Assembly (NCBI GenBank): GCA_023715185.1
Contig: JAMCAN010000003.1
Coordinates: forward strand, 1 to 64,000
Source of the DNA: Planococcus sp. MER TA 32b
GTDB taxonomy: Bacteria > Bacillota > Bacilli > Bacillales_A > Planococcaceae
DNA: 64,000 bases
Direction: 5' to 3'
The position numbers were made by a program, and so were the translations under genes. Each line of letters begins with the position of its first letter. Position 1 is the first letter of the stretch. Under the pieces are notes generated by a model. The model was not told the origin of the DNA. It ran no database searches and saw nothing but the letters and a program-made list of their open reading frames with translations. Positions 16,660-25,739 of the stretch are shown here, piece after piece.

Positions 16660-17052
16660 TTGGAACTGACGCATATTCGCTTATTGGTGGACAATTACAA
16701 GGAATGTTTTTTATTCTACCGGAATGTTTTGGGTTTCAAGGTTTCTTGGGGAGATGAAAATTCCAATTATGCGGACTTTGAATTTGCGGGAGTAAAATTG
16801 GGCTTGTTTGAACGGAAGCAGATGGCCGATGCAATCGGAGCGGAATATCATTTGCTGCGGAAACGGTCAGATAAAGCCGCGCTTATTTTCAAAGTCGATG
16901 ATGTGGAGGAAAAGTACCGGGAACTTCAGAAAAAAGTCGACTTTATCACCAAGCCGACCGAACAGGAAGACTGGGGTATTAAAGTGGCGCATTTTCGGGA
17001 TCCTGCCGGGAACTTGCTTGAAATTTATGAAAGCCTCCCGGCACCCCGATAA
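16660..17052 (+). CDS. VOC (glyoxalase/bleomycin-resistance fold) protein
   Basis: A 130-residue single vicinal-oxygen-chelate protein. It shows the paired beta-alpha-beta-beta-beta modules: IRLLVDNYKECFLFYRNVLGF at the start, and VAHFRDPAGNLLEIYE at the end carrying the metal-ligand Glu. The TTG start 16660 is placed by GGGAGGA eight bases upstream. The substrate is unknown; members range from lyases to antibiotic-binding proteins. Confidence 0.8.
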   Translation: MELTHIRLLVDNYKECFLFYRNVLGFKVSWGDENSNYADFEFAGVKLGLFERKQMADAIGAEYHLLRKRSDKAALIFKVDDVEEKYRELQKKVDFITKPTEQEDWGIKVAHFRDPAGNLLEIYESLPAPR

Positions 17053-17109
17053 TGGGGATGGGTACAGTGTATTGAATAAAATCAGACTGTTTATGAAGGG
17101 GTGGCGTTA

Positions 17110-17358
17110 ATGACCGGGATTGATAAAAACGGCCGTCTTGACGAAGAGCCGTTTGCTTATCAACTGACGAAGAATCATACGGTGCTGATCAGTTATGAAG
17201 GGAAGACAGTAGTCACGCTGAAAGGGAAAGAGGCTGAACGGCTGTCTGCAAAGCTTGCAGCAGCGAAGGGTAATCATAAACAAGAGCAGTTGCTGCTGGC
17301 GAAAGCGACAGGGAATTTTAAGCGGGGCAATGAAAAGAGCGCCAAGCCGAAATGGTAA
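17110..17358 (+). CDS. Conserved small hypothetical protein
   Basis: An 82-residue, lysine-rich soluble protein with a beta-strand-like start (HTVLISYEGKTVVTLKGKEAERL) and a basic tail. I do not recognise a characterised family. ATG 17110 follows AAGGGGTGG; a GTG at 17101 is a less likely start. It lies between the VOC protein and a terminator and may be co-transcribed with the former. Confidence 0.6.
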   Translation: MTGIDKNGRLDEEPFAYQLTKNHTVLISYEGKTVVTLKGKEAERLSAKLAAAKGNHKQEQLLLAKATGNFKRGNEKSAKPKW

Positions 17359-17375
17359 GGAATAAGTTGAAGGTG

Positions 17376-17412
17376 AAAAGCGGGATCCAAAGGGGTTCGG
17401 CTTTTTTATTAT
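17376..17412 (+). terminator. Terminator before the HD-GYP gene
   Basis: GCgGGATCC/GGGTTCgGC stem (one G-G mismatch and some G-T pairs) followed by six T. Confidence 0.65.
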
Positions 17413-17482
17413 CCATGAGGGTTAAGGTTAAAGGGTTTTCAGCCGATAATAAACAATAAATGACCGTCATTGGGGGAGTACC

Positions 17483-18634
17483 GTGGAACGTGTGGAGAAT
17501 TTGGAATTGCAGGTTCAGGAATTATTGAAGCTGCTGGAAGCCGCAAAACAATTGAATTCAAATTTGGAGATAGAAGAAGTGTTCCAGAACATCCTGCTGC
17601 AGATGGTGACGATGATCGGCGCCGAGGCAGGGACGCTTTGGGTGCTGGAGCAGGACGGCGAAGAAATCAAAGTGGTCGCGGCTTACGGCGAATCGGCTGA
17701 CAAAATCGTTAATATCCGGCTGAAGAAAGACGAAGGCATCGCCGGCAAAGTGATTATGAGCGGTGAACCGGTGCTGATCCGCAACGTCAAGGAACATCCC
17801 GACTGGTCAAACCGGGTGGATGAATCGAGCGGCTTTGTCACGAAGTCGATGATTACGGTGCCGCTCACGGTAAAAGGCAAGGTGCTGGGGTCGCTCCAGC
17901 TTTTGAATAAGAAGCAATGCGATTATTTCAATGAAGCGGATGTCTCCCTGGCTGTGGCGCTTGCCAGCCAATCGGCGATGGCGCTCCACAACAGCCAGAT
18001 GTATGACGAACTGCAGCAGATGTTCCTCAGTATGATCCGGACTCTGGCTAAAGTGCTCGACGCACGGGACCCGTATACAGCGGGGCATTCGGAGCGGGTG
18101 GCCAATTATTCGGTATGGATCGCCGGCAAGCTAGGCATGGAGGCGGACCGGAAAAAAGAATTGTATAAAGCGGCGCTCCTGCATGACGTGGGGAAAATCG
18201 GCATCCCGGATGATATCCTCCGCAAGCCCGACAGGCTGACGGCAGAGGAATACGAAGCGATTAAGTTACACACCGTAGTCGGTGCCGACATCCTGTCGAA
18301 TATGGAACCGAAAAAAGCGGTGGCGGATGTCATTCAAACAGCCCGTTCCCATCACGAACGCATGGATGGCAGCGGCTATCCGGATGGACTGAAAGGGGAG
18401 GAGATTTCCCAGTTCGCGCGCATCGTCGGCGTCGCGGATACATTCGACGCCATGACAACAGCCCGTTCTTACAGCAAAGGGCTGCCATACAGGGACGCGG
18501 CGGCAGAGTTGATCCGCTGCAAGGAGACGCTTTTCGACAGTGCCATCGTCGACGCGTTCACAACGGTCCTGGCGGAAAGCGATTATGATTTGACGCAATA
18601 CGAAGCGGATCATAAAAAAGAGTACCGCTTATGA
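17483..18634 (+). CDS. GAF-HD-GYP cyclic-di-GMP phosphodiesterase
   Basis: A 383-residue signalling protein. A short coiled coil (1-25) is followed by a GAF sensor domain (28-172) and an HD-GYP domain (180-375). The catalytic motifs are intact: HDVGKIGIPD (His234-Asp235 and GIPD 240-243) and HHERMDGSGYPDGL (290-303). HD-GYP enzymes open c-di-GMP to pGpG or GMP. GTG 17483 is preceded by GGGGGAG. It overlaps the next gene by 4 bp (ATGA). A c-di-GMP riboswitch at 43928 in this window is a possible downstream reader. Confidence 0.9.
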   Translation: MERVENLELQVQELLKLLEAAKQLNSNLEIEEVFQNILLQMVTMIGAEAGTLWVLEQDGEEIKVVAAYGESADKIVNIRLKKDEGIAGKVIMSGEPVLIRNVKEHPDWSNRVDESSGFVTKSMITVPLTVKGKVLGSLQLLNKKQCDYFNEADVSLAVALASQSAMALHNSQMYDELQQMFLSMIRTLAKVLDARDPYTAGHSERVANYSVWIAGKLGMEADRKKELYKAALLHDVGKIGIPDDILRKPDRLTAEEYEAIKLHTVVGADILSNMEPKKAVADVIQTARSHHERMDGSGYPDGLKGEEISQFARIVGVADTFDAMTTARSYSKGLPYRDAAAELIRCKETLFDSAIVDAFTTVLAESDYDLTQYEADHKKEYRL

Positions 18635-18975
18635 GCCAATTCGATTTATTGTTGATCGGACATTTAATCGGCGATTTTTTACTGCAAACATCATGGATGG
18701 CGAAGAATAAAGCAACGAAATGGCTGCCTTTATTGGCGCATGTCACGGTATACACGGCAGTGGTCGGCGTTTTCGGAATGATGTCAGGCGGATTGTCGCT
18801 TGCGGCACTTGCGTTAATCGCCGTGAGCCACATCATATTGGACAGAAAGACATTCGTATCGTTTTGGGTGCGCAATGTGCAGACGGCGAAAGGTCCGGAA
18901 CAGGCATGGCTGTGCATAATGGCCGACCAGATTTTTCACATCATCATCTTAGCGATTGCCATCGCTATTTCGTAG
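18631..18975 (+). CDS. DUF3307 membrane protein
   Basis: A 114-residue membrane protein with three or four spans. It opens LLIGHLIGDFLLQTSWMAKNK and contains SHIILDRKTF, with conserved His/Asp positions typical of DUF3307. The function is unknown; the buried His-Asp pairs suggest a membrane hydrolase or metal site, which is inference. Start and stop overlap with the HD-GYP gene (ATGA), and the cyclase follows after 11 nt, so the three form one translation-coupled unit. Confidence 0.75.
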   Translation: MSQFDLLLIGHLIGDFLLQTSWMAKNKATKWLPLLAHVTVYTAVVGVFGMMSGGLSLAALALIAVSHIILDRKTFVSFWVRNVQTAKGPEQAWLCIMADQIFHIIILAIAIAIS

Positions 18976-18986
18976 GAGAGTGACGC

Positions 18987-20852
18987 ATGAATTTTGCACC
19001 GAAAGTGTTTACGATGGAACGCGTTTATAAATTGAGCAAGGAAGAAGTATGGGGATTGCTGGCGGATAACGACCGGATGAATCAGTATATCGGGCTTTTT
19101 CCTGTCTCATTCACTGCGGTGAAAAAAGAGGGGCAGGGCGTTTTCTACAGGGAAGCGAGCGCGACTGCAGCTGGTATAGTTCCGATGAAGTGGCAAGAGC
19201 TCCCTTTCCAATGGGAAGAGTTCAAAAAGTACCGGATCGAGCGCCGCTATATCAGCGGACCGTTCCGTTTCTATACCTGGACGATTGAGCTGTCCGAGAA
19301 GGCGCAGCATTCAGCTGAAAAGCAGACAACGGTGCGGCTCACGATGGAATTCATCCCGAAAAACATGCTGGGCATCGCGGCGATTTACGCTGTGGCGGTT
19401 CCGACTATGAAAAAAGCGTTGGATTACCTGGGTGATTTCATCACATCCGGCGCGCAAAAACTGCACGAGGCGCCTCAGAAAACCGCTAAACACAAAGTGG
19501 ATCTGGATGAACTGGAACGTCTTGAAAAAGTCCTGAAAAGCTGGCCAGTCGAAGATGCGAAAGTCGATTTGCTGCACCGGCATCTCGTGGAAAAAAGCGA
19601 CCACGACGTGGCATTGATGGAACCATTTGTGCTGGCTGAGCAATGGCAGGCGGATCCGGATGAAGTGCTGCGTCTGTTCCTGTATGCGACCAAATCCGGC
19701 ATTCTTAATCTGAGCTGGAATATGATCTGCCCGAATTGCCGGGTGTCCAAGTCGGCGACTGCTTCACTGTCCGGCATCACTGCCGGCTTCCACTGTGATT
19801 TATGCGGCATCAATTACGACGCCAGCTTCGATCAATTTGTCGAACTCCAATTTTCTGTTCATCCGGCGGTCCGGAAAGCTTACGCGGAAGTGTATTGTGT
19901 CGGGGCACCGATTTTCACGCCTCATGTCAAAGTGCAGAAAATAATTGAACGAGGCAATTGTGCGCGCTTTCCAGTCCCGGATTCGGAAGGGCGATGGCGG
20001 CTGCGCGTGCTGCAGACGAACGAAATGGTGAATGTCGAACGGGCGGCCACAGAAACGGAAACGGCTATCGGATTTACCGCTGACGGCTGGTCGGAACCCC
20101 GCTTGCTGCCGGTATCGGAACTCACTGTCCACAACTCGAGTGACCGGGACATCGTTGTGGTATTGGAGCAGGCGGACTGGAGTAAAAATGCCGTAACGGC
20201 GGCCAAAGTGACAGCGATGCAGGAATTCAGGGATTTATTTTCATCCGAAATCCTGTCGCCGGGCCAACAGATCGGCATCGATCATGTGACGATCCTCTTC
20301 ACCGATTTGCAGGGCTCGACTTCGCTGTATGAAACGGTGGGTGACGCGAATGCATACGGCCAGGTCAATAAGCATTTCGATTACCTGACTGATTGGATCG
20401 GGGAAAATGGAGGCAGCGTCGTGAAAACGATCGGCGACGCTGTGATGGCGGTCTTCCATTTGCCGGAGGACGGCTTGCGCGCAGCACTTGATATTCAAAA
20501 GAATCTCGTGGAATTCAATAAAGACAAAGAAGGTCCCATCATCCTGAAAGTCGGCTTATACAGCGGACCGGCCATTGCCGTAACCTCAAATGACCGGCTC
20601 GATTATTTCGGGCGCACCGTCAATCTGGCGGCGCGCATCCAAGGACAGGGAGCAGGTGGCGACATCATTATCAGCCGTGATTATCTGGATCAGCCGAAAC
20701 TTCGCGCCATTGTGGAGCGGGATGGCAGCAGAGTGGAGACATTCCCTGCGAAACTGAAAGGGATTGAGGAGCAGGTGGAACTGGTGAGGGTTTGTGTGGG
20801 AGCCAATGAAGTGGAAGCCATTATTGAAGAGCCTGTCAGTTCGATGAATTAG
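18987..20852 (+). CDS. SRPBCC / zinc-ribbon / class III adenylate cyclase fusion
   Basis: A 621-residue soluble protein in three parts. Residues 8-160 look like an SRPBCC (START-like) lipid or ligand pocket. Residues 170-420 form a middle region with a zinc ribbon C248-PN-C251 ... C270-DL-C273. Residues 430-595 are a class III nucleotide cyclase domain. The metal aspartates (FTDLQGST, D440; TIGDAVMA, D484), the transition-state pair (VNLAAR, N546 and R550) and the adenine-specifying Lys480 and Asp539 are all present, so it should be active and prefer ATP. GGAGAGTGACGC precedes the ATG. Confidence 0.85.
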   Translation: MNFAPKVFTMERVYKLSKEEVWGLLADNDRMNQYIGLFPVSFTAVKKEGQGVFYREASATAAGIVPMKWQELPFQWEEFKKYRIERRYISGPFRFYTWTIELSEKAQHSAEKQTTVRLTMEFIPKNMLGIAAIYAVAVPTMKKALDYLGDFITSGAQKLHEAPQKTAKHKVDLDELERLEKVLKSWPVEDAKVDLLHRHLVEKSDHDVALMEPFVLAEQWQADPDEVLRLFLYATKSGILNLSWNMICPNCRVSKSATASLSGITAGFHCDLCGINYDASFDQFVELQFSVHPAVRKAYAEVYCVGAPIFTPHVKVQKIIERGNCARFPVPDSEGRWRLRVLQTNEMVNVERAATETETAIGFTADGWSEPRLLPVSELTVHNSSDRDIVVVLEQADWSKNAVTAAKVTAMQEFRDLFSSEILSPGQQIGIDHVTILFTDLQGSTSLYETVGDANAYGQVNKHFDYLTDWIGENGGSVVKTIGDAVMAVFHLPEDGLRAALDIQKNLVEFNKDKEGPIILKVGLYSGPAIAVTSNDRLDYFGRTVNLAARIQGQGAGGDIIISRDYLDQPKLRAIVERDGSRVETFPAKLKGIEEQVELVRVCVGANEVEAIIEEPVSSMN

Positions 20853-20959
20853 AAGAAAATTGAATAACGCACATGCAACGTCTGACTGACAGATAACGTC
20901 CTTAAGAATAAGAGCTCGTTCCATCAAATAAATCCCAATCAGTCAGAAGGAATGCATAT

Positions 20960-21250
20960 ATGTTAAAACTACTTTTATTTTTGGCGTCAATCACTACAGC
21001 CATCGTTCACCTTTCGATATTCTTAATTTGGCTTTTTGACTGGACAATATTAACGACAGAGACAGGCCTGATCACCTGGGGCGCATCCATTGCAACAGGT
21101 GTGCTGATTTACGCACTTTGCCGCAAATTCATCGATGCTGATAAATGTGGCATTTTTACAAAACGGCTTATATTCACTTCGACTTTGATGACGGTGGCTT
21201 TAGCCCTTCTTTCGGCAGTCATCGAAATTGCCGTGCGTTCGATGCCTTAA
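20960..21250 (+). CDS. Small three-span membrane protein
   Basis: A 96-residue membrane protein with three hydrophobic segments (about 3-25, 35-57, 70-92). AGAAGGAATGCATAT places the ribosome site before ATG 20960. I do not recognise a family. It lies alone between the cyclase and a terminator, 107 nt after the cyclase stop. Confidence 0.6.
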   Translation: MLKLLLFLASITTAIVHLSIFLIWLFDWTILTTETGLITWGASIATGVLIYALCRKFIDADKCGIFTKRLIFTSTLMTVALALLSAVIEIAVRSMP

Positions 21251-21296
21251 TTTCAAATGGAGAACTTTCACCACAACTCAAAACTTATAATCGTGT

Positions 21297-21330
21297 CAAA
21301 GCATCCCTTGCTGTTAAGGGATGCTTTTAT
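21297..21330 (+). terminator. Terminator
   Basis: AAAGCATCCC/GGGATGCTTT stem with loop TTGCTGTTAA and a T run. It closes the small membrane gene or the whole cyclase operon. Confidence 0.85.
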
Positions 21331-21358
21331 TTTTGGATAAAATTTTCTGCAAAATAGA

Positions 21359-21407
21359 TTGACAACCCGAAAAAGTATTTGATACTGTGTATATGAGTAT
21401 AAACAGT
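21359..21407 (+). promoter_or_regulatory. Promoter and GntR-type operator of the ABC operon
   Basis: TTGACA at 21359-21364 is the -35; a -10 (TACTGT, 18-nt spacer) falls inside a 24-bp palindrome at 21384-21407. The palindrome has arms ACTGTGTATA and TATAAACAGT around TGAG. A dyad over the -10 fits repression by the YtrA-like GntR protein encoded second in this operon. Confidence 0.75.
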
Positions 21408-21433
21408 ATAACAGTTAAAAGGAGTGTTTATAA

Positions 21434-22156
21434 ATGAATGAATGGAAAGAGGCTTACCGGCTGGCGGCATTTGAATTGAAAGCTTCCATGAAAAGCTTTT
21501 TGCTGATCCTGGCCTTCTATACTGCCATGAGTTTGACCGTTATGATGTCATTTGATATTTATCTCAAAGGCGATTTTCGCTATTTTGATCTGCTGTACCT
21601 GCTGATTTTCTTTCTGTTTCCGGCCTGGATGAAAAACAAGGAATTTCAGATGCAGAAGTTAAGCGGGGATTTATGGACAGTGCCGTCGGTCGTCATGCTG
21701 CAGCAGCTGCCGATTTCAAAAGAAGCCATTATCAAGAGCCGCTTTATCATCCATGCGGTGTGTTCGTTTCCGTTACAGCTCGTCCTGCTCATCGCGATGC
21801 CGATCATGTCAGAAGAATTCAGGAACTACATGACGCCGGTCACTTATCCTGTTTTCGTCCTGATTTGGCTGTCGCTGGCAATTGCCATCGGTTTTATCAT
21901 GGCTGCCAGTGAAGCGGGAGGCAATTTCAAGAAAAAAGCCATCGTTATGTCATTCATCTATGTGCTGGGGGGAACAGCTGCAGTTTTCTTCCTTGTTGCA
22001 GTAATCGCGAATGACGGGTTTATTCTCTTGACGATGCAGCTGGCCGGCGACTGGCCTTTCCTGTCGGGCATAATTGCGATTGTCCTGGGCATCGCCGGCT
22101 GGAAATACTGGCAGTGGGATATGAAAAAAATGATGAAGAAGACGGATTATCTGTGA
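21434..22156 (+). CDS. ABC transporter membrane subunit (putative)
   Basis: A 240-residue integral membrane protein with six predicted spans and a short charged C-terminus. It lies first in an operon with a GntR regulator and an ATPase, so it is probably the permease partner of that ATPase, as in ytr-like exporters. AAAAGGAGTG precedes the ATG. The substrate is unknown; ytr-like systems respond to cell-wall antibiotics. Confidence 0.7.
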   Translation: MNEWKEAYRLAAFELKASMKSFLLILAFYTAMSLTVMMSFDIYLKGDFRYFDLLYLLIFFLFPAWMKNKEFQMQKLSGDLWTVPSVVMLQQLPISKEAIIKSRFIIHAVCSFPLQLVLLIAMPIMSEEFRNYMTPVTYPVFVLIWLSLAIAIGFIMAASEAGGNFKKKAIVMSFIYVLGGTAAVFFLVAVIANDGFILLTMQLAGDWPFLSGIIAIVLGIAGWKYWQWDMKKMMKKTDYL

Positions 22157-22165
22157 GAGGGGGGC

Positions 22166-22561
22166 TTGAGTTTGCTGCCGATACGCTTATCCAAGGATTC
22201 TCGTGAACCCATTTACCATCAAATCGAAAAACAATTGAAGGCGCTGATTGCCGGCGGACATTTACCTGCCGGCACGCCGCTTCCATCGATCCGCGCGCTG
22301 TCGAAAGACCTGGAAATTAGCGTCATCACCATACGCCGCGCCTATCAGGACCTGGAATCCCAAGGGTTTATTGAAACACTTCACGGCAAAGGGACCTTTG
22401 TCAAAGAAGTGCAAAACGCGATGAAACAGGAAACGATGACAGCTTCCGTCCGGGCTGAGTTCGAGCGCGCCATCCAAAATGCGATGGATTATGACTATAC
22501 CGTGGATGAAATCAAAGAAGTTTTTGCAGAGACACTGAACAGACTCGGGAAAGGGGAATGA
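22166..22561 (+). CDS. GntR-family regulator, YtrA subfamily
   Basis: A 131-residue repressor with an N-terminal winged HTH (PIYHQIEKQLKALIAGG ... LEISVITIRRAYQDLESQG) and a short C-terminal dimerising helix. This is the YtrA pattern, lacking a large effector domain. GAGAGGGGGGC fits TTG 22172 better than TTG 22166; both give the same frame. It probably binds the palindrome at 21384-21407 and controls its own operon. Confidence 0.85.
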   Translation: MSLLPIRLSKDSREPIYHQIEKQLKALIAGGHLPAGTPLPSIRALSKDLEISVITIRRAYQDLESQGFIETLHGKGTFVKEVQNAMKQETMTASVRAEFERAIQNAMDYDYTVDEIKEVFAETLNRLGKGE

Positions 22562-22564
22562 CAA

Positions 22565-23410
22565 ATGCCTTCATGGATTGAGATAAAAGATATCAGTAAA
22601 AGGATTGATGATTTTCAGCTCGGGCCTGTCAGTCTGTCGATCGAGCCCGGCACCATTACGGCGCTGGTCGGCAATAACGGTTCCGGAAAGAGCACGCTGC
22701 TGAAAATCCTCATGAATTTGGCGAACGCGGACAGCGGAGAAATCCGGGTATTGGACAAGCCAGTCGCTGGAGAGGATGAAAGCTGGAAACGCCATGTCAC
22801 CTTCCAGCCGCAAAACGCGATCGGCTGGAACGCCTATACCGGAGAAGCTTTGAAAAGACTGATCGCGCCGCTATATTCAAAATGGGATGACAGGCTGTTC
22901 GAACGCATGATCAAGCTATTCGAAATTCCGCTGAACCAGCGTTACGGCAAAATGTCCCCAGGCATGCAGCAAAAACTGAGCTTGTCGCTAGCGCTGCCGC
23001 GCAACACCGACATCCTGATACTGGATGAACCGACGGCATCACTTGATATCCCGTCGAAGAACCTGTTCACCGAGCTGTTGGTCGAGTGGATGGAACAAGA
23101 AGACCGTGCCATCATCATCACGACCCACCAAGCGGATGATCTCCGGAAACTCGCAGATTACCTGTTCCTGATGCGGAACGGGAAAGCGGCCGGTCATTAC
23201 GAGAAAGATGAGCTGGCGACAAGCTATCGTCGTTACTGGCTGAGCGCGATGCCGGCGGAGATGCTGCCTGGAGAACTCTCACGTTCCGGCAACGAATTGA
23301 TATCGGCCGACTCTGACGCTACGGAACAGTATTTATTGGACCAAGGTATTGAAACTATTGACGATAAATCATTGGAACTGGAAGAAATCATCAGCTTGCT
23401 GCTGAAATAG
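22565..23410 (+). CDS. ABC transporter ATP-binding protein
   Basis: A 281-residue ATPase: Walker A GNNGSGKST, Q-loop in VTFQPQN, a signature region reading KMSPGMQQKLSLSL (LSxGM variant), Walker B ILILDEPTASLD and the switch His in TTHQAD. About 60 residues follow the ATPase core. It starts 3 nt after the GntR gene and likely powers the permease encoded first in the operon. Confidence 0.88.
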   Translation: MPSWIEIKDISKRIDDFQLGPVSLSIEPGTITALVGNNGSGKSTLLKILMNLANADSGEIRVLDKPVAGEDESWKRHVTFQPQNAIGWNAYTGEALKRLIAPLYSKWDDRLFERMIKLFEIPLNQRYGKMSPGMQQKLSLSLALPRNTDILILDEPTASLDIPSKNLFTELLVEWMEQEDRAIIITTHQADDLRKLADYLFLMRNGKAAGHYEKDELATSYRRYWLSAMPAEMLPGELSRSGNELISADSDATEQYLLDQGIETIDDKSLELEEIISLLLK

Positions 23411-23432
23411 GATACGGGAAAGGATGAGGAGA

Positions 23433-24365
23433 ATGGAAACGATGCTGACTGTCGAAGGTCTGGGAAAATCGTTCAAAGACAAACAGATCATCTCGAATAT
23501 TTCCTTCGAAGTGAAAAAAGGGGAAATCATGGCGCTGCTCGGGCCGAACGGAGCGGGGAAATCCACGACGATCCGCAATATCATGGGCATCATGTATCCC
23601 GATGAAGGATCGATCACATTCCATAACAGTAAAGGGAAAGGGATCCCGCGGAATAAAATCGGCTACCTGCCGGAAGAACGCGGGCTCTATAAGAACGTCA
23701 AAGTCATGGATATCTTATTGTATCTGGCGGAATTGAAAGATTATCCGCTCGACCGCGCCAAACAGCGCGCGCTCGATTATTTGAAGAAGTTCGGCCTTGA
23801 AGGAAAAGATAAAGTCTCTGTTGAAGAACTGTCAAAAGGGATGGGACAGAAAGTGCAGTTTATCGCAGCCATTATTCATGAACCGGAACTGCTGATCCTG
23901 GATGAGCCGTTTTCAGGGCTCGATCCGGTGAGCCAGGAACTGTTCAAAGAAGAAATCCGTTCACTGGCAGCAAACGGCACAGCGATCCTATTGTCATCCC
24001 ACCAGATGAATCTCGTCGAAGAAATGGCGGACCGCTTGTTCCTGATCCACCGCGGTACGCGCGTCATCTATGGACCGCTCAGTGACGTTAAAAAGGAATA
24101 CGCCAATTTCAAATGTACGATCAACGGAACCAACAGCTTGGCGCTGCTCGAAAGCCTGCCGGAAGTCGAGCGGGTCCAGCAGAACGGTGAATCGGCTGTG
24201 CTGTATTTGTCCAAACACATCCAGCCGGCTGTCTGGCTGAAAAACCTTCCAGCCGAACTGGACATCCAGGAATTGTCGATCGACCGGATTTCGCTTCATG
24301 AAATCTTCATCGATATCGCCACGGATAAAAATTTGCTGAAGGAAGGGGCTGAACTGCATGCGTAA
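23433..24365 (+). CDS. ABC transporter ATP-binding protein, NatA-like
   Basis: An ATPase of about 310 residues with Walker A GPNGAGKST, signature ELSKGMGQKVQF, Walker B LLILDEPFSGLDP and SSHQMN, plus the roughly 80-residue C-terminal extension common in NatA-type exporters. Three in-frame ATG codons exist (23424, 23433, 23442); AAAGGA favours 23433. It overlaps the next permease gene by 8 bp. Confidence 0.88.
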   Translation: METMLTVEGLGKSFKDKQIISNISFEVKKGEIMALLGPNGAGKSTTIRNIMGIMYPDEGSITFHNSKGKGIPRNKIGYLPEERGLYKNVKVMDILLYLAELKDYPLDRAKQRALDYLKKFGLEGKDKVSVEELSKGMGQKVQFIAAIIHEPELLILDEPFSGLDPVSQELFKEEIRSLAANGTAILLSSHQMNLVEEMADRLFLIHRGTRVIYGPLSDVKKEYANFKCTINGTNSLALLESLPEVERVQQNGESAVLYLSKHIQPAVWLKNLPAELDIQELSIDRISLHEIFIDIATDKNLLKEGAELHA

Positions 24366-25566
24366 CACGATGAAAGTCGCCAGATGGGAAATCAAACGGA
24401 ACCTCAAAAACAAATCATTCATTATCGGCATGTTCCTGACGCCGATCATCTTCCTGGCGTTCCTGTTGCTGCCGGATTTACTCAGCTCAGACGAGGAAGC
24501 GGCAACAACGAAAGTCTATGTCAACGAAGGGCTCGGCGTCTACGAACAATTGGAAGCGGCCGCGGCCAATACCGAATGGCAGATGGAACAGACGGACGTG
24601 ACGGAACAAGAGGCGGAAGCGGCGCTTGGCACCGAAGAAGATGCCGCCTATGTCTTCATCGATGAAGAATCGGTCGAAACCGGCCAAGTCACGGTCTATA
24701 CAAATGAAGAAACAAGTTCCGCTTTCATGGACGAAGTGCAGATTCTCGGCGGTCCATTGCAGATGCTGCAGATTGAACAGCTGGGCCTGACCCCTGAAGA
24801 AGCAGGGATTGTCGCGCAAGGAATCATCTTTGAAGACGCGGCTGTAGCATCGGACGACGAAGGCCTGTTCAGCGAAAGCATGCTGGAACGCGTGATTCCA
24901 GGTGCGTTCGCCGCAGTCGTGATGCTGTCCATCGTCTTCACAGGAATGGCGATCTTCCAAAGCGCATCCCAGGAGAAAAAAGATAAGATCGCCGAAATCA
25001 TCCTGTCATCGCTGACACCGGCAGACTTGATGCAAGGCAAGATCATCGGCTATTTCGTCCTCGGACTCGTGCAAGTCGTCGTCTTTATCGTCATCGCGCT
25101 GCCGGTGCTCATCTGGAAAATCGACTTTCCGATCATCGAGTATCTGCTTGTGCCGGAGCTATTGGTGCTATTGCTCATTGCGATTCTCGGCTACCTGCTG
25201 TACGCGGCGCTGTTTGTCGGAATCGGCGCAACGATGGCCGACATGTCGACGGCCGGAAACTTCCAGGGCTTCGTCATGATGCTTCCGTTCAGCCCATTCC
25301 TGTTCATCGGTCCCGTATTCAGCGACCCGAGCGGGTTCTTTGCCCAACTCGGCAGCTATATCCCGTTTACGTCGCCGGGCGTCCTGATCCTGCGCCTGTC
25401 GCTGCTTGAGGAATGGCCGTGGGTGGAAATCATCATCGCCATCGCCGTTCTCATCGTCAGCGTCTGGATCTTCATGAAACTCGCCGGCAAAGTCTTCCAG
25501 ACCGGCATTCTCATGTACGGCAAGAACGCGACGCCGGGTGAGATATGGAAGTGGATTCGGGCGTAA
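24358..25566 (+). CDS. ABC-2 type permease, NatB-like
   Basis: A 402-residue permease: one N-terminal span (about 22-42), a large acidic extracytoplasmic domain (45-180), then five or six spans in the C-terminal half with EKKDKIAEIILSSLTPADLMQGKI between the second and third, as in ABC-2/NatB proteins. With the preceding ATPase it forms an exporter; NatAB itself extrudes sodium, but the substrate here is not proven. Confidence 0.85.
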   Translation: MRNTMKVARWEIKRNLKNKSFIIGMFLTPIIFLAFLLLPDLLSSDEEAATTKVYVNEGLGVYEQLEAAAANTEWQMEQTDVTEQEAEAALGTEEDAAYVFIDEESVETGQVTVYTNEETSSAFMDEVQILGGPLQMLQIEQLGLTPEEAGIVAQGIIFEDAAVASDDEGLFSESMLERVIPGAFAAVVMLSIVFTGMAIFQSASQEKKDKIAEIILSSLTPADLMQGKIIGYFVLGLVQVVVFIVIALPVLIWKIDFPIIEYLLVPELLVLLLIAILGYLLYAALFVGIGATMADMSTAGNFQGFVMMLPFSPFLFIGPVFSDPSGFFAQLGSYIPFTSPGVLILRLSLLEEWPWVEIIIAIAVLIVSVWIFMKLAGKVFQTGILMYGKNATPGEIWKWIRA

Positions 25567-25739
25567 TAAAATATCACGCTCGATTCGCGGTGAATTGTGC
25601 GGATATGTATCCGCCGAAGTGGCTGGAACAGGAAGAAAATTGATTTCGCTATGGTTTATATTGTGCTCTTGGGATAAGCTTTTCCTGAGAGTATTTTTTA
25701 TTTGCCTGCATTTATAAAACTCGGGGGAGTGGGAGAAAG

